In this document: positions 55,443-64,000 of the stretch, piece after piece
Layout: every line of letters begins with the position of its first letter
How positions within the stretch are numbered: the first letter of the stretch is position 1
The notes under the pieces: model-generated
Told to the model about the DNA's origin: nothing
What the model saw: the letters and a program-made list of their open reading frames with translations, nothing else
The model's database searches: none
Assembly: GCF_002094855.1 (NCBI RefSeq)
Contig: NZ_ARYN01000003.1
Coordinates: 1 to 64,000 of the forward strand
Direction of reading: 5' to 3'
Length of the DNA: 64,000 nucleotides
From: Zunongwangia atlantica 22II14-10F7
GTDB lineage: Bacteria > Bacteroidota > Bacteroidia > Flavobacteriales > Flavobacteriaceae
Translations under genes and position numbers: made by a program

Positions 55443-56183
55443 TTACTTTCCTAAAATTAAAAACAAGACTGCTGCTATGGTTGCTCCAATAAGTGGCCCA
55501 ACAATAGGAATCCATGCATATCCCCAACCACTATCGGTTTTTCCTTTAATTGGTAAAAGCGCGTGTACTATTCTTGGGCCAAGATCACGTGCAGGGTTAA
55601 TTGCATAGCCTGTTGTACCTCCTAAAGAAAGGCCAATTGCCCATACAATAAATGACACAGGAATCGCTCCTATAGCTCCAAGTCCTACTTTGGTAGTTCC
55701 TCCCGTTTGTGTTTCGAATGAAGCATCTGCAAAATAGAATACACAAATAATTAATACGAAAGTTCCTAGAATCTCACTTAAAAGATTCCTGAAATTGTTG
55801 GGGATTGCGGGAGCTGTACAAAATACAGCTCTTTTTGCTCCACCATCTTCAGTAGCATCAAAGTGACTTTTATACATTTGATATACCAAGAATGCTCCTA
55901 GCATTGCCCCTATAAATTCCCCTGCAAGGTAAGTGGGCACATCTTCCCACGGGAAAAGTCCTCCTATAGCCAGACCAATAGTTACCGCCGGATTTAAATG
56001 TGCCCCGCTATAAGGTCCCGAAACTACAACTCCGGCAAATACCGCTAAGCCCCATGCTGTAGTAACTACAATCCAATCACTTCCCTGACCAATAGTTTTG
56101 TTCAGGTTTACGTTGGCAACTACTCCGCCTCCCAAAAGGATAAGTATTGCCGTTCCTAGAATCTCTGCAATAAATGGTGTCAT
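55443..56183 (-). CDS. glpF: Glycerol uptake facilitator (aquaglyceroporin)
   Basis: An MIP-family channel of 246 residues with six helices and the two half-helix motifs HLNPAVT (N64-P65-A66) and INPARDLGPR (N196-P197-A198-R199-D200). The aspartate after the second NPAR is the usual mark of glycerol-conducting GlpF instead of water-only aquaporins. Context agrees: glpK lies 14 bases upstream, and glpD before that, all on one strand. The outer-membrane-like gene follows 4 bases after it. Confidence 0.95.
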   Translation of the reverse strand: MTPFIAEILGTAILILLGGGVVANVNLNKTIGQGSDWIVVTTAWGLAVFAGVVVSGPYSGAHLNPAVTIGLAIGGLFPWEDVPTYLAGEFIGAMLGAFLVYQMYKSHFDATEDGGAKRAVFCTAPAIPNNFRNLLSEILGTFVLIICVFYFADASFETQTGGTTKVGLGAIGAIPVSFIVWAIGLSLGGTTGYAINPARDLGPRIVHALLPIKGKTDSGWGYAWIPIVGPLIGATIAAVLFLILGK

Positions 56184-56197
56184 TACTTCTTAAAAAT

Positions 56198-57691
56198 TTA
56201 AAGTTTTGTCCATTCTTCTAAAGCCTTAACAGCTTTATACCATCCTTTGATTCCGTCTTGTACAGCATCCTGATTTTCTGTTGGCTGAAATTCTTTTTCT
56301 ACCTGCCAGATCTCTTCGATCTCTTCCATACTATCCCAGTATCCAACAGCTAAACCAGCAAGATAAGCTGCACCAAGTGCTGTAGTTTCTGTAATTTCTG
56401 GACGTACTGTTTCTGTATTTAAAACATCGCTTTGAAATTGCATAAGCATATCGTTTACAGATGCTCCTCCATCTACACGAAGTTGTTTAATATCGATACC
56501 GCTATCTGCTTCCATAGCTTTAAGAATATCCATAGTTTGGTAAGCAATTGCTTCTAAAGAAGCTCTCGCAATATGGGCATCTGTAGTACCACGGGTAATA
56601 CCAAACATAGTACCCTGAGCTTTTTGATTCCAATGTGGCGCCCCCAATCCAGAGAATGCAGGGATAAAGTAAACGCCATCTGTACTATCTACAGATCCTG
56701 CAAGTTGCTCTACATCTTTAGATCTCTTAATAATCCCTAGACCATCACGAAGCCATTGTACTACCGCACCAGCAATAAATATCGATCCTTCTAAACAATA
56801 TTCGGTTTTACCGTTAATTCTCCAAGCGACGGAAGTAAGTAAGTTATTTTCTGAAACAATTGGTTCTTCACCTATGTTCATTAGCATAAAACAACCTGTC
56901 CCATAGGTGTTTTTAACCATACCTTTTTTGGTACACATTTGCCCAAATAAAGCTGCCATCTGGTCTCCGGCAATACCTGCAATAGGAATTTTTGAAGCAA
57001 AAACGGTGGTCTTGGTATGCCCGTAAATTTCGCTGGAATCTTTAACTTCTGGCAACATACTTTTTGGCACATCGAAAATTTCTAATAATTCGTCGTCCCA
57101 ATCCATCGTGTTAATATTAAAGAACAACGTACGACATGCGTTTGTCACATCAGTTACGTGCAATTCTCCCTTAGTAAAGTTCCAGATAAGCCAGGTATCG
57201 ATGGTTCCCATAATAAGATCTCCGGCTTCGGCTTTTTCTCTGGCTCCTTCAACATTATCTAAGATCCATTTTACTTTAGTCCCAGAGAAGTAAGAATCGA
57301 TAACAAGACCTGTTTTTTTCTTAATAAGATCTGCTTTACCATTCTCTTTTAATTCATCACAATATTCAGAAGTTCTTTTATCCTGCCATACAATTGCATT
57401 ATACACAGGATCGCCTGTATTTTTATCCCAAACTACAACGGTTTCGCGCTGATTTGTAATACCAATACCTGCAATATTTTTTCCATTCATCCCATGCTTT
57501 GTAGTCGCCTCGGCAGCTACACCAGCCTGAGTTGACCAAATCTCACTTGGGTCGTGCTCTACCCATCCAGGCTTTGGAAAATATTGTGTAAATTCTTTTT
57601 GAGCTACAGACACAATCGTACCTTTCTTATCGAAAAGGATTGCGCGAGAGCTGGTAGTACCCTGATCTAGGGCTAACATGTATTGATCCAT
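56198..57691 (-). CDS. glpK: Glycerol kinase
   Basis: A 497-residue FGGY-family kinase that makes sn-glycerol-3-phosphate and traps glycerol in the cell. Seen: [16 protein letters not shown] (phosphate-1 loop, 7-22), [10 protein letters not shown], the glycerol-binding GITNQRET and WQDKRT parts, [13 protein letters not shown] (catalytic aspartate) and the late [21 protein letters not shown] signature. Full length. The segment near [14 protein letters not shown] is typical. It lies 109 bases after glpD with an intercistronic hairpin (57742-57763) between, and 14 bases before glpF. Confidence 0.97.
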   Translation of the reverse strand: MDQYMLALDQGTTSSRAILFDKKGTIVSVAQKEFTQYFPKPGWVEHDPSEIWSTQAGVAAEATTKHGMNGKNIAGIGITNQRETVVVWDKNTGDPVYNAIVWQDKRTSEYCDELKENGKADLIKKKTGLVIDSYFSGTKVKWILDNVEGAREKAEAGDLIMGTIDTWLIWNFTKGELHVTDVTNACRTLFFNINTMDWDDELLEIFDVPKSMLPEVKDSSEIYGHTKTTVFASKIPIAGIAGDQMAALFGQMCTKKGMVKNTYGTGCFMLMNIGEEPIVSENNLLTSVAWRINGKTEYCLEGSIFIAGAVVQWLRDGLGIIKRSKDVEQLAGSVDSTDGVYFIPAFSGLGAPHWNQKAQGTMFGITRGTTDAHIARASLEAIAYQTMDILKAMEADSGIDIKQLRVDGGASVNDMLMQFQSDVLNTETVRPEITETTALGAAYLAGLAVGYWDSMEEIEEIWQVEKEFQPTENQDAVQDGIKGWYKAVKALEEWTKL

Positions 57692-57741
57692 AACTACTTT
57701 TATTTTAAATAGGGTTTCATTAAGGAAATGAATTTACCCTG

Positions 57742-57763
57742 GCTCCCGGGAAAACCCGAGAGC
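57742..57763 (-). other. Intercistronic hairpin between glpD and glpK
   Basis: GCTCCCGGG and CCCGAGAGC (one mismatch) form a 9-bp stem with a 4-base loop. No T run follows, so it is more likely an mRNA stability or processing element than a terminator. Confidence 0.5.
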
Positions 57764-57800
57764 TATTTTGATTAATATATTGGTTCCTTTGCTTTAAATA

Positions 57801-59375
57801 TTAGATCGTGTAATGAGTTGCGATCTCTTTAAAATCTGCTATTTGAGCAGTAATCCAGGCTTCATCTTTTCCTAATTCTTTAGCCAGTATTTTTGCAACT
57901 TCAGGAGCACATTCTATGGCTGCTTTAGAATCCATAAATAACATTCTTACCCTTCTTGCAAGAATATCATCTACTGTTCTGGCCATTTCATGACGGGCAG
58001 CCCAAACTACTTCTGCTTTAAGAAAATCTAATCTTGGGTGTAATTTTTCTCCTAAAGAAGAGTCTTCTTTAATTAAATTGTGAATTTCTGGCTGGTCACT
58101 TCCGTAGATATATAAGTGATTAGAAAGATCTGGATTTTCTTTTGCTCCATGAATTTTAAGGTTCACGGTTTTACATTCTTTTTTAGGTAATTTACCTAAA
58201 GCAATAGCTTTATCTACTGTATCCTGAGCCATTCTTCTAAAGGTTGTCCATTTACCACCAGTAATGGTAATTAAACCTGTATTAGAAACTAATACTTTAT
58301 GACTTCTTGAAATTTCCTTAGATTTTTCTGAACCATCTTTAGGTGCAGCTAAAGGTCTTAAACCAGCATAAATACTTCTAACATCTTCCCTGGTTACCTG
58401 TTTATCTAAATAATTATTGAAGGTTTTAAGAATAAATTCAATTTCTTCTTCTAATGCAACTGGTTCCAAACTATGCTCATCTAGCTGCGTATCTGTAGTC
58501 CCAACAATCACTTTATCATGCCACGGCACAGCAAAAAGAACACGACCGTCTTCTGTCTTCGGAATCATAATAGCATCGTCTCCCGGAAGGAAAGATTTAT
58601 CAAATACCAAATGTACACCCTGGCTAGGTTTAACCATGTTACGCGCATCTGGATTTTCCATTCTTAAGATCTCATCTGTAAATACCCCGGTTGCATTAAT
58701 AACAGCATCTCCAAAAAACTGATGATCCTCTCCAGTTTCCATATCTTTTGCAGAAACTCCTTTGATCTCATTATTTTCTATAACCAGATTATTTACTTTA
58801 AAGTAATTTAATACAGATGCTCCTTGCTCTATACAGGTTTGAGCTACATTTACTGCCAACCTAGAATCATCAAACTGACCATCTTTGTAAACTACTCCGC
58901 CTCTTAATTTATCTTTACGTATCGTTTCTAAACGATTTAAGGTTTCGTTTTTATTAATATGTATCGATTTACCAAGGCTTAATTTACCCGCAAGAAAGTC
59001 GTAAACTTTAAGTCCTACAGTATAAAAAATACCTTCGTACCATCTATAGTTAGGAATAATAAAACTCTGATTTTTCACAAGATGAGGAGCATTTTTACTT
59101 AAAAGTCCTCTCTCATATAAAGCTTCCTTAACCAGATCTATATTTCCCTGTGCTAAATACCTTACTCCACCATGCACCAATTTTGTACTTCTACTCGAAG
59201 TTCCTTTAGCAAAGTCTACCTGTTCTAACAATAAGGTTTTATAACCTCTGGTAACACTGTCTAAAGCAACGCCTAAACCTGTTGCTCCGCCACCGATTAC
59301 GATTAAATCCCATTTTTCAATGGATTTTGCAGAATCGACCAGCGATTTTCTTGAGTATATATTTTTAGCACCCAT
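57801..59375 (-). CDS. glpD: Glycerol-3-phosphate dehydrogenase (FAD-dependent)
   Basis: A 524-residue flavoprotein that oxidises glycerol-3-phosphate to dihydroxyacetone phosphate and passes electrons to quinone. FAD-binding LIVIGGGATGLGVALD (GGGATG at 28-33), KGTSSRSTKLVHGGVRYL (phosphate/FAD loop), VGTTDT and the late TITGGKWTTFRRMAQDTVDKA are all standard. The C-terminal domain carries VWAARHEMARTVDDILARRVR. It is anchored at the membrane surface. First gene of the glp operon; its upstream region (59376-59606) holds ACGAAA boxes and the divergent glpR start. Confidence 0.97.
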   Translation of the reverse strand: MGAKNIYSRKSLVDSAKSIEKWDLIVIGGGATGLGVALDSVTRGYKTLLLEQVDFAKGTSSRSTKLVHGGVRYLAQGNIDLVKEALYERGLLSKNAPHLVKNQSFIIPNYRWYEGIFYTVGLKVYDFLAGKLSLGKSIHINKNETLNRLETIRKDKLRGGVVYKDGQFDDSRLAVNVAQTCIEQGASVLNYFKVNNLVIENNEIKGVSAKDMETGEDHQFFGDAVINATGVFTDEILRMENPDARNMVKPSQGVHLVFDKSFLPGDDAIMIPKTEDGRVLFAVPWHDKVIVGTTDTQLDEHSLEPVALEEEIEFILKTFNNYLDKQVTREDVRSIYAGLRPLAAPKDGSEKSKEISRSHKVLVSNTGLITITGGKWTTFRRMAQDTVDKAIALGKLPKKECKTVNLKIHGAKENPDLSNHLYIYGSDQPEIHNLIKEDSSLGEKLHPRLDFLKAEVVWAARHEMARTVDDILARRVRMLFMDSKAAIECAPEVAKILAKELGKDEAWITAQIADFKEIATHYTI

Positions 59376-59424
59376 AATTTGGAATCTTCTAATTTTCAGC
59401 TAAAATAATAAAATTATCTCAAAA

Positions 59425-59546
59425 CGAAACATTTCGAAACAAAATATTAGTTAAAGAAAACAAACGAAAGTGTTAACGAAAGACACAGGAGGCTTTAATT
59501 AGCTTAAAATTTACCAAAAAATAGATTTACTTTCACTTTCTTTCGT
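59425..59546. promoter_or_regulatory. Candidate GlpR operators between glpD and glpR
   Basis: CGAAA-CA-TTTCG (59425-59436) is a short inverted repeat. ACGAAAG recurs at 59464-59470 and 59476-59482 (12-base period) and, inverted as CTTTCGT, at 59540-59546. Repeated TTTCG-type boxes are typical operators of DeoR-family regulators; the glpR product is one. Confidence 0.55.
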
Positions 59547-59578
59547 TTTAGAATAGGTTACTAAAAGGACTAATTTTA

Positions 59579-59586
59579 TACATTTG
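59579..59586 (+). promoter_or_regulatory. Candidate -7 box of glpR
   Basis: TACATTTG fits TAnnTTTG and lies 20 bases before the glpR ATG. The last ACGAAA box (59540-59546) falls just upstream, near the expected -33 region, suiting autoregulation. Confidence 0.5.
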
Positions 59587-59606
59587 TAAAGGCCATTACT
59601 CGAACT

Positions 59607-60359
59607 ATGAAAAGACATCAATTAATTTTAGAAAAGCTTAACCACGAGCAACACATCGAAGTTTCAGATTTATGTGAAGAACTTAATGTTTCAGCGGTTA
59701 CTATTAGAAAAGATTTAAAATTACTTGAAGATAAAGGACTCCTTTATAGAACTCATGGCGGTGCATCGCTAGAGAATCCTTATATCAATGACAGACCTGT
59801 AAACGAGAAAGAGAAAATCTCGGTTATGGAAAAATCTGATATCGCAAAAGAGGCATCAAAACTAATAAAGGATAACGACTCTATTATGATTGCTTCTGGT
59901 ACCACCGTACAGCAATTAGCAAAATCTATCACCAATAAAGGGGCTCTAAATGTAATTACCTCATCTTTGAATGTTGCCTTAGAATTATTAAATCATCAAA
60001 ACATTCAGGTAATTCAGCTTGGCGGCAATTTAAGACATACTTCATCTTCAGTAACCGGCCATTATGCCCAGCACATTTTAGAACACATTTCCTGTAATCA
60101 ATTATTTTTAGGGGTAGATGGGATTGATCTGGATTATGGATGCACTACCACCAGCTTGGAAGAAGCGCTATTAAATCAAAAAATGATGGAATCATCCCAA
60201 CGTACCATTATTTTAGCAGACTCTTCTAAATTTGGAAAAAAGAGTTTTGGCAGAATTTGTGGTCTGGAACAAGTTGATCAAATTATCACAGATAATGGCA
60301 TTTCTCCTACACTAGCAAAGAAAATAAGAGACCTGGGCGTTAAGCTAAGTATTGTCTAG
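59607..60359 (+). CDS. glpR: DeoR family transcriptional regulator, likely GlpR
   Basis: A 250-residue DeoR-family protein: N-terminal helix-turn-helix (19-40, VSDLCEELNVSAVTIRKDL) with LLYRTHGGA, and a C-terminal sugar-phosphate sensor domain (about 75-235) with IASGTTVQQLAKSI, NVALELLNHQNIQVIQLGGNLR and LFLGVDGIDLDYGCTT. It ends with DSSKFGKKSFGRICGLEQVDQIITD. The sensor should bind glycerol-3-phosphate given the divergent glp operon. GlpR proteins usually repress and are released by glycerol-3-phosphate. The 231-base divergent region has the ACGAAA boxes expected for it. Confidence 0.9.
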   Translation: MKRHQLILEKLNHEQHIEVSDLCEELNVSAVTIRKDLKLLEDKGLLYRTHGGASLENPYINDRPVNEKEKISVMEKSDIAKEASKLIKDNDSIMIASGTTVQQLAKSITNKGALNVITSSLNVALELLNHQNIQVIQLGGNLRHTSSSVTGHYAQHILEHISCNQLFLGVDGIDLDYGCTTTSLEEALLNQKMMESSQRTIILADSSKFGKKSFGRICGLEQVDQIITDNGISPTLAKKIRDLGVKLSIV

Positions 60360-60500
60360 CGATTTTTATGTACCCCTCTCTAAACCAATAATAAAGCTTT
60401 CCATTTTTTTTCTACATCAAATTAGCAACTTCCTGTTTTAATTAAAAGCTAATATTACTTTAAAAACTTCAGGATGTAGATTTAAAACACTAATTTAAGG

Positions 60501-60551
60501 CCAGGTTTAAACATTACCTCTCATAAATTGAGAACTAATTTATAAACCTGG
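60501..60551 (+). promoter_or_regulatory. Nested inverted repeats in the glgB leader
   Basis: Outer arms CCAGGTTTA (60501-60509) and TAAACCTGG (60543-60551); inner arms TAAATT (60524-60529) and AATTTA (60537-60542). The inner hairpin stacks directly on the right outer arm. It lies 43 bases before glgB. Confidence 0.55.
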
Positions 60552-60594
60552 AGGCCAACCACCTTCTTAAGACTAACCAATTATTACGACCCTT

Positions 60595-62502
60595 ATGAAG
60601 CAGGAAGTACAGCTTTATTCTTTATTCACAGATTTCGACATTTCTTTATTTAAAGCAGGTAAACATTACAGAATTTATGAAAAACTAGGATCACACATCC
60701 TTGAAATTAATGGTAAAAAAGGAACTTATTTCGCAGTTTGGGCACCATCAGCAAAAGAAGTCTCTGTAGTTGGAGATTTTAATTACTGGACAGAGCACGA
60801 ACATAAACTTTCGGTACGCTGGGATAGCAGTGGTATCTGGGAAGGATTTATTCCTGGCGTTGGCAAAGGCTCCAGATACAAATACAAAATCACCAGTTGC
60901 ATAGATAATATTAAGACTGAAAAAGCCGATCCTTACGCTCGTAAATGCGAGCACCCGCCAGCCACAGCATCTATCGTTTGGGAAGATGATTATTCCTGGA
61001 AAGACAAAAGATGGATTAACAGCAGAAAAAATAAAAATGCCTTAGATCAACCAATATCGGTTTATGAACTTCACTTAGCCAGCTGGAGACGTAAATGGGA
61101 AGAAAATCGCCCACTTTCGTATATCGAAATGGCAGATGAGCTGGTTAATTATGTGAAAGAGATGGGCTATACTCATGTAGAATTTATGCCAGTAATGGAA
61201 TATCCCTACGATCCTTCCTGGGGATATCAGATTACCGGTTATTTTGCTCCAACCTCAAGATTTGGTAGCCCAGACGAATTTAAATTCTTAGTCGATGCAT
61301 TTCATCGTAAAAACATCGCTGTAATCATGGATTGGGTTCCTTCTCATTTCCCAGAAGATGATCACGGCTTAGGCCGTTTTGATGGCTCTCACCTATACGA
61401 ACATCCAGATCGTCGAAAAGGATATCATCCAGATTGGAAAAGCCTTATTTTTAACTATGGACGTAACGAAGTACGTTCATTTTTAATTAGTAATGCAATT
61501 TTCTGGTTAGACCAGTATCATATCGATGGATTACGAGTAGATGCCGTAGCCTCGATGTTATACCTGGATTACTCTAGAGAAGAAGGAGAATGGGAACCAA
61601 ATATTTTTGGCGGAAATGAAAATCTTGAAGCCATCTCTTTCCTGAAGGATTTAAACATGGAGGTTTATCAAAGTTTTGAAGGCGTACAAACCATTGCTGA
61701 AGAATCTACGGCATATTCAGGTGTTTCTAAACCTATCTATCTGGGAGGATTAGGCTTTGGCATGAAATGGATGATGGGCTGGATGCACGATACCTTAGAA
61801 TATTTTAAAAAGGATAGCATTTATCGCCAATATCACCAAAATGAAATAAGCTTTAGTCTCACCTATGCTTTCACTGAAAATTTCACTTTACCATTAAGTC
61901 ACGACGAAGTGGTTTACGGTAAAAATTCACTCTTAGGCCGTATGCCAGGAGACGAGTGGCAACGTTTTGCCAATCTAAGGTTAATGTACGGCTATATGTA
62001 TTCTCATCCCGGCAACAAACTGCTATTTATGGGAGGTGAAATTGGACAATATAACGAATGGAATTATAATGCGAGCCTGGATTGGAACTTATTGGAATAT
62101 CCTGTACATAGCGGATTAAACAAGCTTGTAAAAGACCTCAACAAAGTCTATAAAAAATACCCTGCTCTATACGAAAAGCAATTTAGCTCTGAAGGTTTTG
62201 AGTGGATTTCCTATAACGACAGCCAAAATTCAGTGTTATGTTATCTAAGAAAAGGGAGATCCAGTAAAGATGACCTTGTGATTATCTGCAATTTCACGCC
62301 TACAGTTTTAAACAACTATCGTATTGGCATTCCTAAACCAGGAAAACTAAAAGAAATTCTAAACACCGATAATTCTAAATACGAAGGTTCTGGTGTAAAA
62401 AATAAAATTTTAACTATCGAAAACCAGGCATTTCATGGGAAAGACTATTCTGTTGCCATAACAGTACCACCCCTGGCTGCTGTTTTTTTCAGCATAGAAT
62501 AA
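60595..62502 (+). CDS. glgB: 1,4-alpha-glucan branching enzyme
   Basis: GlgB makes alpha-1,6 branches in glycogen. The 635-residue GH13 enzyme has a CBM48 domain at the N-terminus (about 30-125, GTYFAVWAPSAKEVSVVGDFNYW) and a TIM barrel with all catalytic marks: nucleophile D316 (DGLRVDAVASMLYLDYS), acid/base E369 (IAEES) and H436-D437 (LSHDEVVYGKNSLL). A C-terminal beta domain follows. It lacks the extra N-terminal module of longer GlgB proteins (about 730 residues). It is followed by a GH31 alpha-glucosidase after 27 bases, so the two are likely co-transcribed as an alpha-glucan unit. Confidence 0.96.
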   Translation: MKQEVQLYSLFTDFDISLFKAGKHYRIYEKLGSHILEINGKKGTYFAVWAPSAKEVSVVGDFNYWTEHEHKLSVRWDSSGIWEGFIPGVGKGSRYKYKITSCIDNIKTEKADPYARKCEHPPATASIVWEDDYSWKDKRWINSRKNKNALDQPISVYELHLASWRRKWEENRPLSYIEMADELVNYVKEMGYTHVEFMPVMEYPYDPSWGYQITGYFAPTSRFGSPDEFKFLVDAFHRKNIAVIMDWVPSHFPEDDHGLGRFDGSHLYEHPDRRKGYHPDWKSLIFNYGRNEVRSFLISNAIFWLDQYHIDGLRVDAVASMLYLDYSREEGEWEPNIFGGNENLEAISFLKDLNMEVYQSFEGVQTIAEESTAYSGVSKPIYLGGLGFGMKWMMGWMHDTLEYFKKDSIYRQYHQNEISFSLTYAFTENFTLPLSHDEVVYGKNSLLGRMPGDEWQRFANLRLMYGYMYSHPGNKLLFMGGEIGQYNEWNYNASLDWNLLEYPVHSGLNKLVKDLNKVYKKYPALYEKQFSSEGFEWISYNDSQNSVLCYLRKGRSSKDDLVIICNFTPTVLNNYRIGIPKPGKLKEILNTDNSKYEGSGVKNKILTIENQAFHGKDYSVAITVPPLAAVFFSIE

Positions 62503-62529
62503 CCCCTAAATGTTTTTAATACCTAGAAT

Positions 62530-64000
62530 ATGATTACAAATACAGAATTAGAAAAGAAAGGAAACCTTTTCCCCTCTAAATTGGTTTCTTATGAGCAAAA
62601 CGGAGATTCTATTTGTTTTACTTCTGAAAATGGTGTACAACTAATAATCACTGTAGTGCGAGACAGCATGCTTAGGTTTAGGTATGCAACAGACGGAATT
62701 TTTGAGCATGATTTCTCTTACGCCATAGACGAAGACCAATCTCACGGCTACTCAGTATTAGAAGTTACTGAAGATGATGAGTTTATCTGGATCACCACAG
62801 AGCAGATAAAATGCCGCATAAACCGCATTGATATGCGTACCGCAATGTTCGATCTTGAAGGGCAACTTATCCTTCAGGACGAGCTTGGATTTCATTGGGA
62901 AGAAAGTTTCGAGTTTGGTGGCAATTACGTAAAAATGAGTAAAAACTCGATGGATGGTGAGAACTTTTATGGCCTAGGCGATAAACCTACCACATTCAAC
63001 TTAAAAGGAAAAAGATTAAGCAATTGGAATACAGACCAATATGCTTTTGGAAAAGATTTACCCGAATTATATAAAGCCATACCATTTTATATTGGACTGC
63101 ATAGCGCTAAAGCCTATGGTATTTTCTTTGACAATACATTTAAAACCCATTTTGATTTTTGCCATGAACGTAGGCATATTACCAGCTTTTGGGCAGATGG
63201 CGGGGAGATGAATTACTATTTTATCTACGGACCAAAAATTGCAGATGTTGTTACCAAATACACCCATCTTACCGGTAGACCAGAACTACCACCAATGTGG
63301 GCTTTAGGATACCACCAAAGTAAATGGAGTTATTATCCTGAAGCTAAAGTAAAACAACTTGCTGCAGGATTTAGAGATAATAAATTCCCCTGTGATGCGC
63401 TATACCTAGACATCGATTATATGGACGGTTTTAGATGCTTTACCTGGAATAAAGATTACTTCCCAGATCCTAAAAACATGGTTGAAGATTTGGAGGAAGA
63501 TGGTTTTAAAACCGTTGCGATTATCGATCCCGGTATAAAAATCGATGATAAATACGAGATTTTTAAAGACGGTCTTGAAAAAGATTATTTCTGTAAACGT
63601 GCGGACGGTCCTTATATGCGAGGAAAAGTGTGGCCTGGAAACTGTGTTTTCCCAGACTTTACAAATCCTGAGGTTAGAGAATGGTGGGCAGATCATTATA
63701 AAACCTTAATTGCTGAAACTGGCATTAAAGGCGTTTGGAACGATATGAACGAACCTGCCGTTATGGAAGTGCCGGGAAAAACTTTTCCGTTAGATGTGAG
63801 ACACGATTACGATGGAAATCGATGTAGCCACCGTAAAGCGCATAATATCTACGGAATGCAGATGGCTCGTGCTACCTACGAGGGAGTTAAAAAATACATT
63901 TTCCCTAAACGTCCTTTCACCATCACCAGAGCAAGTTACTCGGGTGGGCAGCGATTTAGCTCTACCTGGACGGGTGATAACCTTGCCAGCTGGGAACATT
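62530..64000 (+). CDS. GH31 family alpha-glucosidase, 3' part outside the window
   Basis: The reading frame from ATG 62530 is open to the window end (490 complete codons). Residues about 1-230 form the N-terminal beta-sandwich of GH31 enzymes (NFYGLGDKPTTFNLKGKRL). The catalytic barrel starts near 255 (PPMWALGYHQSKWSYYPEAKV) and has LYLDIDYMDGFRCFTWN. The nucleophile is D405 in GVWNDMNEPAVMEV. The acid/base region begins at TWTGDN near the cut end. No signal peptide, so it should act inside the cell on malto-oligosaccharides, matching the glgB partner. Specificity within GH31 cannot be fixed from a fragment. Confidence 0.95.
   Translation, partial: MITNTELEKKGNLFPSKLVSYEQNGDSICFTSENGVQLIITVVRDSMLRFRYATDGIFEHDFSYAIDEDQSHGYSVLEVTEDDEFIWITTEQIKCRINRIDMRTAMFDLEGQLILQDELGFHWEESFEFGGNYVKMSKNSMDGENFYGLGDKPTTFNLKGKRLSNWNTDQYAFGKDLPELYKAIPFYIGLHSAKAYGIFFDNTFKTHFDFCHERRHITSFWADGGEMNYYFIYGPKIADVVTKYTHLTGRPELPPMWALGYHQSKWSYYPEAKVKQLAAGFRDNKFPCDALYLDIDYMDGFRCFTWNKDYFPDPKNMVEDLEEDGFKTVAIIDPGIKIDDKYEIFKDGLEKDYFCKRADGPYMRGKVWPGNCVFPDFTNPEVREWWADHYKTLIAETGIKGVWNDMNEPAVMEVPGKTFPLDVRHDYDGNRCSHRKAHNIYGMQMARATYEGVKKYIFPKRPFTITRASYSGGQRFSSTWTGDNLASWEH

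Overview
The window is a stretch of bacterial chromosome from a member of the Bacteroidota, almost certainly family Flavobacteriaceae. Several things point there: low G+C, promoter -7 boxes of the form TAnnTTTG, few Shine-Dalgarno sites, and families typical of the phylum (GSCFA, DUF5686-like and CarboxypepD_reg outer-membrane proteins, tricorn-like S41 peptidase, long urocanase, FolK fused to a deoxynucleoside kinase, DUF5522, DUF4230, DUF4136). A Zunongwangia/Gramella/Salegentibacter-like marine organism is my guess from general resemblance only. I see no transposase, integrase, phage gene, plasmid function, CRISPR array or defence system. This is core chromosome with repeat-rich intergenic islands.

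Layout. 1-2.9 kb: two tRNA genes (Leu-UAA cut by the window edge, Gly-GCC) behind a good promoter, then mutS. 2.9-9.6 kb: a repeat island, a GH3-family enzyme divergent from a DUF2797 protein and a sugar O-acetyltransferase, a LysR regulator divergent from an MdaB-type quinone reductase, and two secreted unknowns. 9.6-15.3 kb: AsmA-like protein, queuosine-precursor transporter, folK-dNK fusion, SpoU methyltransferase. 15.5-23.3 kb: tricorn-like protease, an ABC exporter broken by one in-frame stop, a secreted esterase and a ModF-like ATPase. 23.8-34.2 kb: hemL, a LysM glucosaminidase lipoprotein, a PLP-dependent deaminase, small proteins, hutU, a DUF4136 lipoprotein, a long aromatic amino acid hydroxylase, DUF4230 and GSCFA proteins. 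34.2-40.2 kb: alaS divergent from an M23-MerR-LemA-TPM-TPM operon. 40.4-54.5 kb: outer-membrane proteins, the GTPases der and era, a SulP transporter, a conserved unknown, an M1 peptidase, an RNA methyltransferase, a MarR regulator and glutathione peroxidase. 54.6-60.4 kb: a glycerol operon (glpD, glpK, glpF and an outer-membrane-like protein) divergent from its likely DeoR-type regulator. 60.6 kb to the end: glgB and the start of a GH31 alpha-glucosidase.

How the genes fit together. The glp cluster is the clearest pathway: uptake by GlpF, phosphorylation by GlpK, oxidation by GlpD and control by GlpR, plus an outer-membrane candidate that could be the porin step. glgB and the GH31 enzyme form a glycogen/alpha-glucan unit next to it. 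hutU and the hydroxylase both act on aromatic or imidazole amino acids but look separately transcribed. The M23-LemA-TPM operon looks like an envelope-maintenance unit.

The most interesting signals lie outside genes: a composite ~100-150 bp intergenic repeat in three copies, a roughly 100-bp structured element with shortened copies, a recurring ATTATACAATCTTGAT motif, palindromes next to the alaS promoter and in the glgB leader, and repeated ACGAAA boxes between glpD and glpR. I found no system that I would confidently call new.
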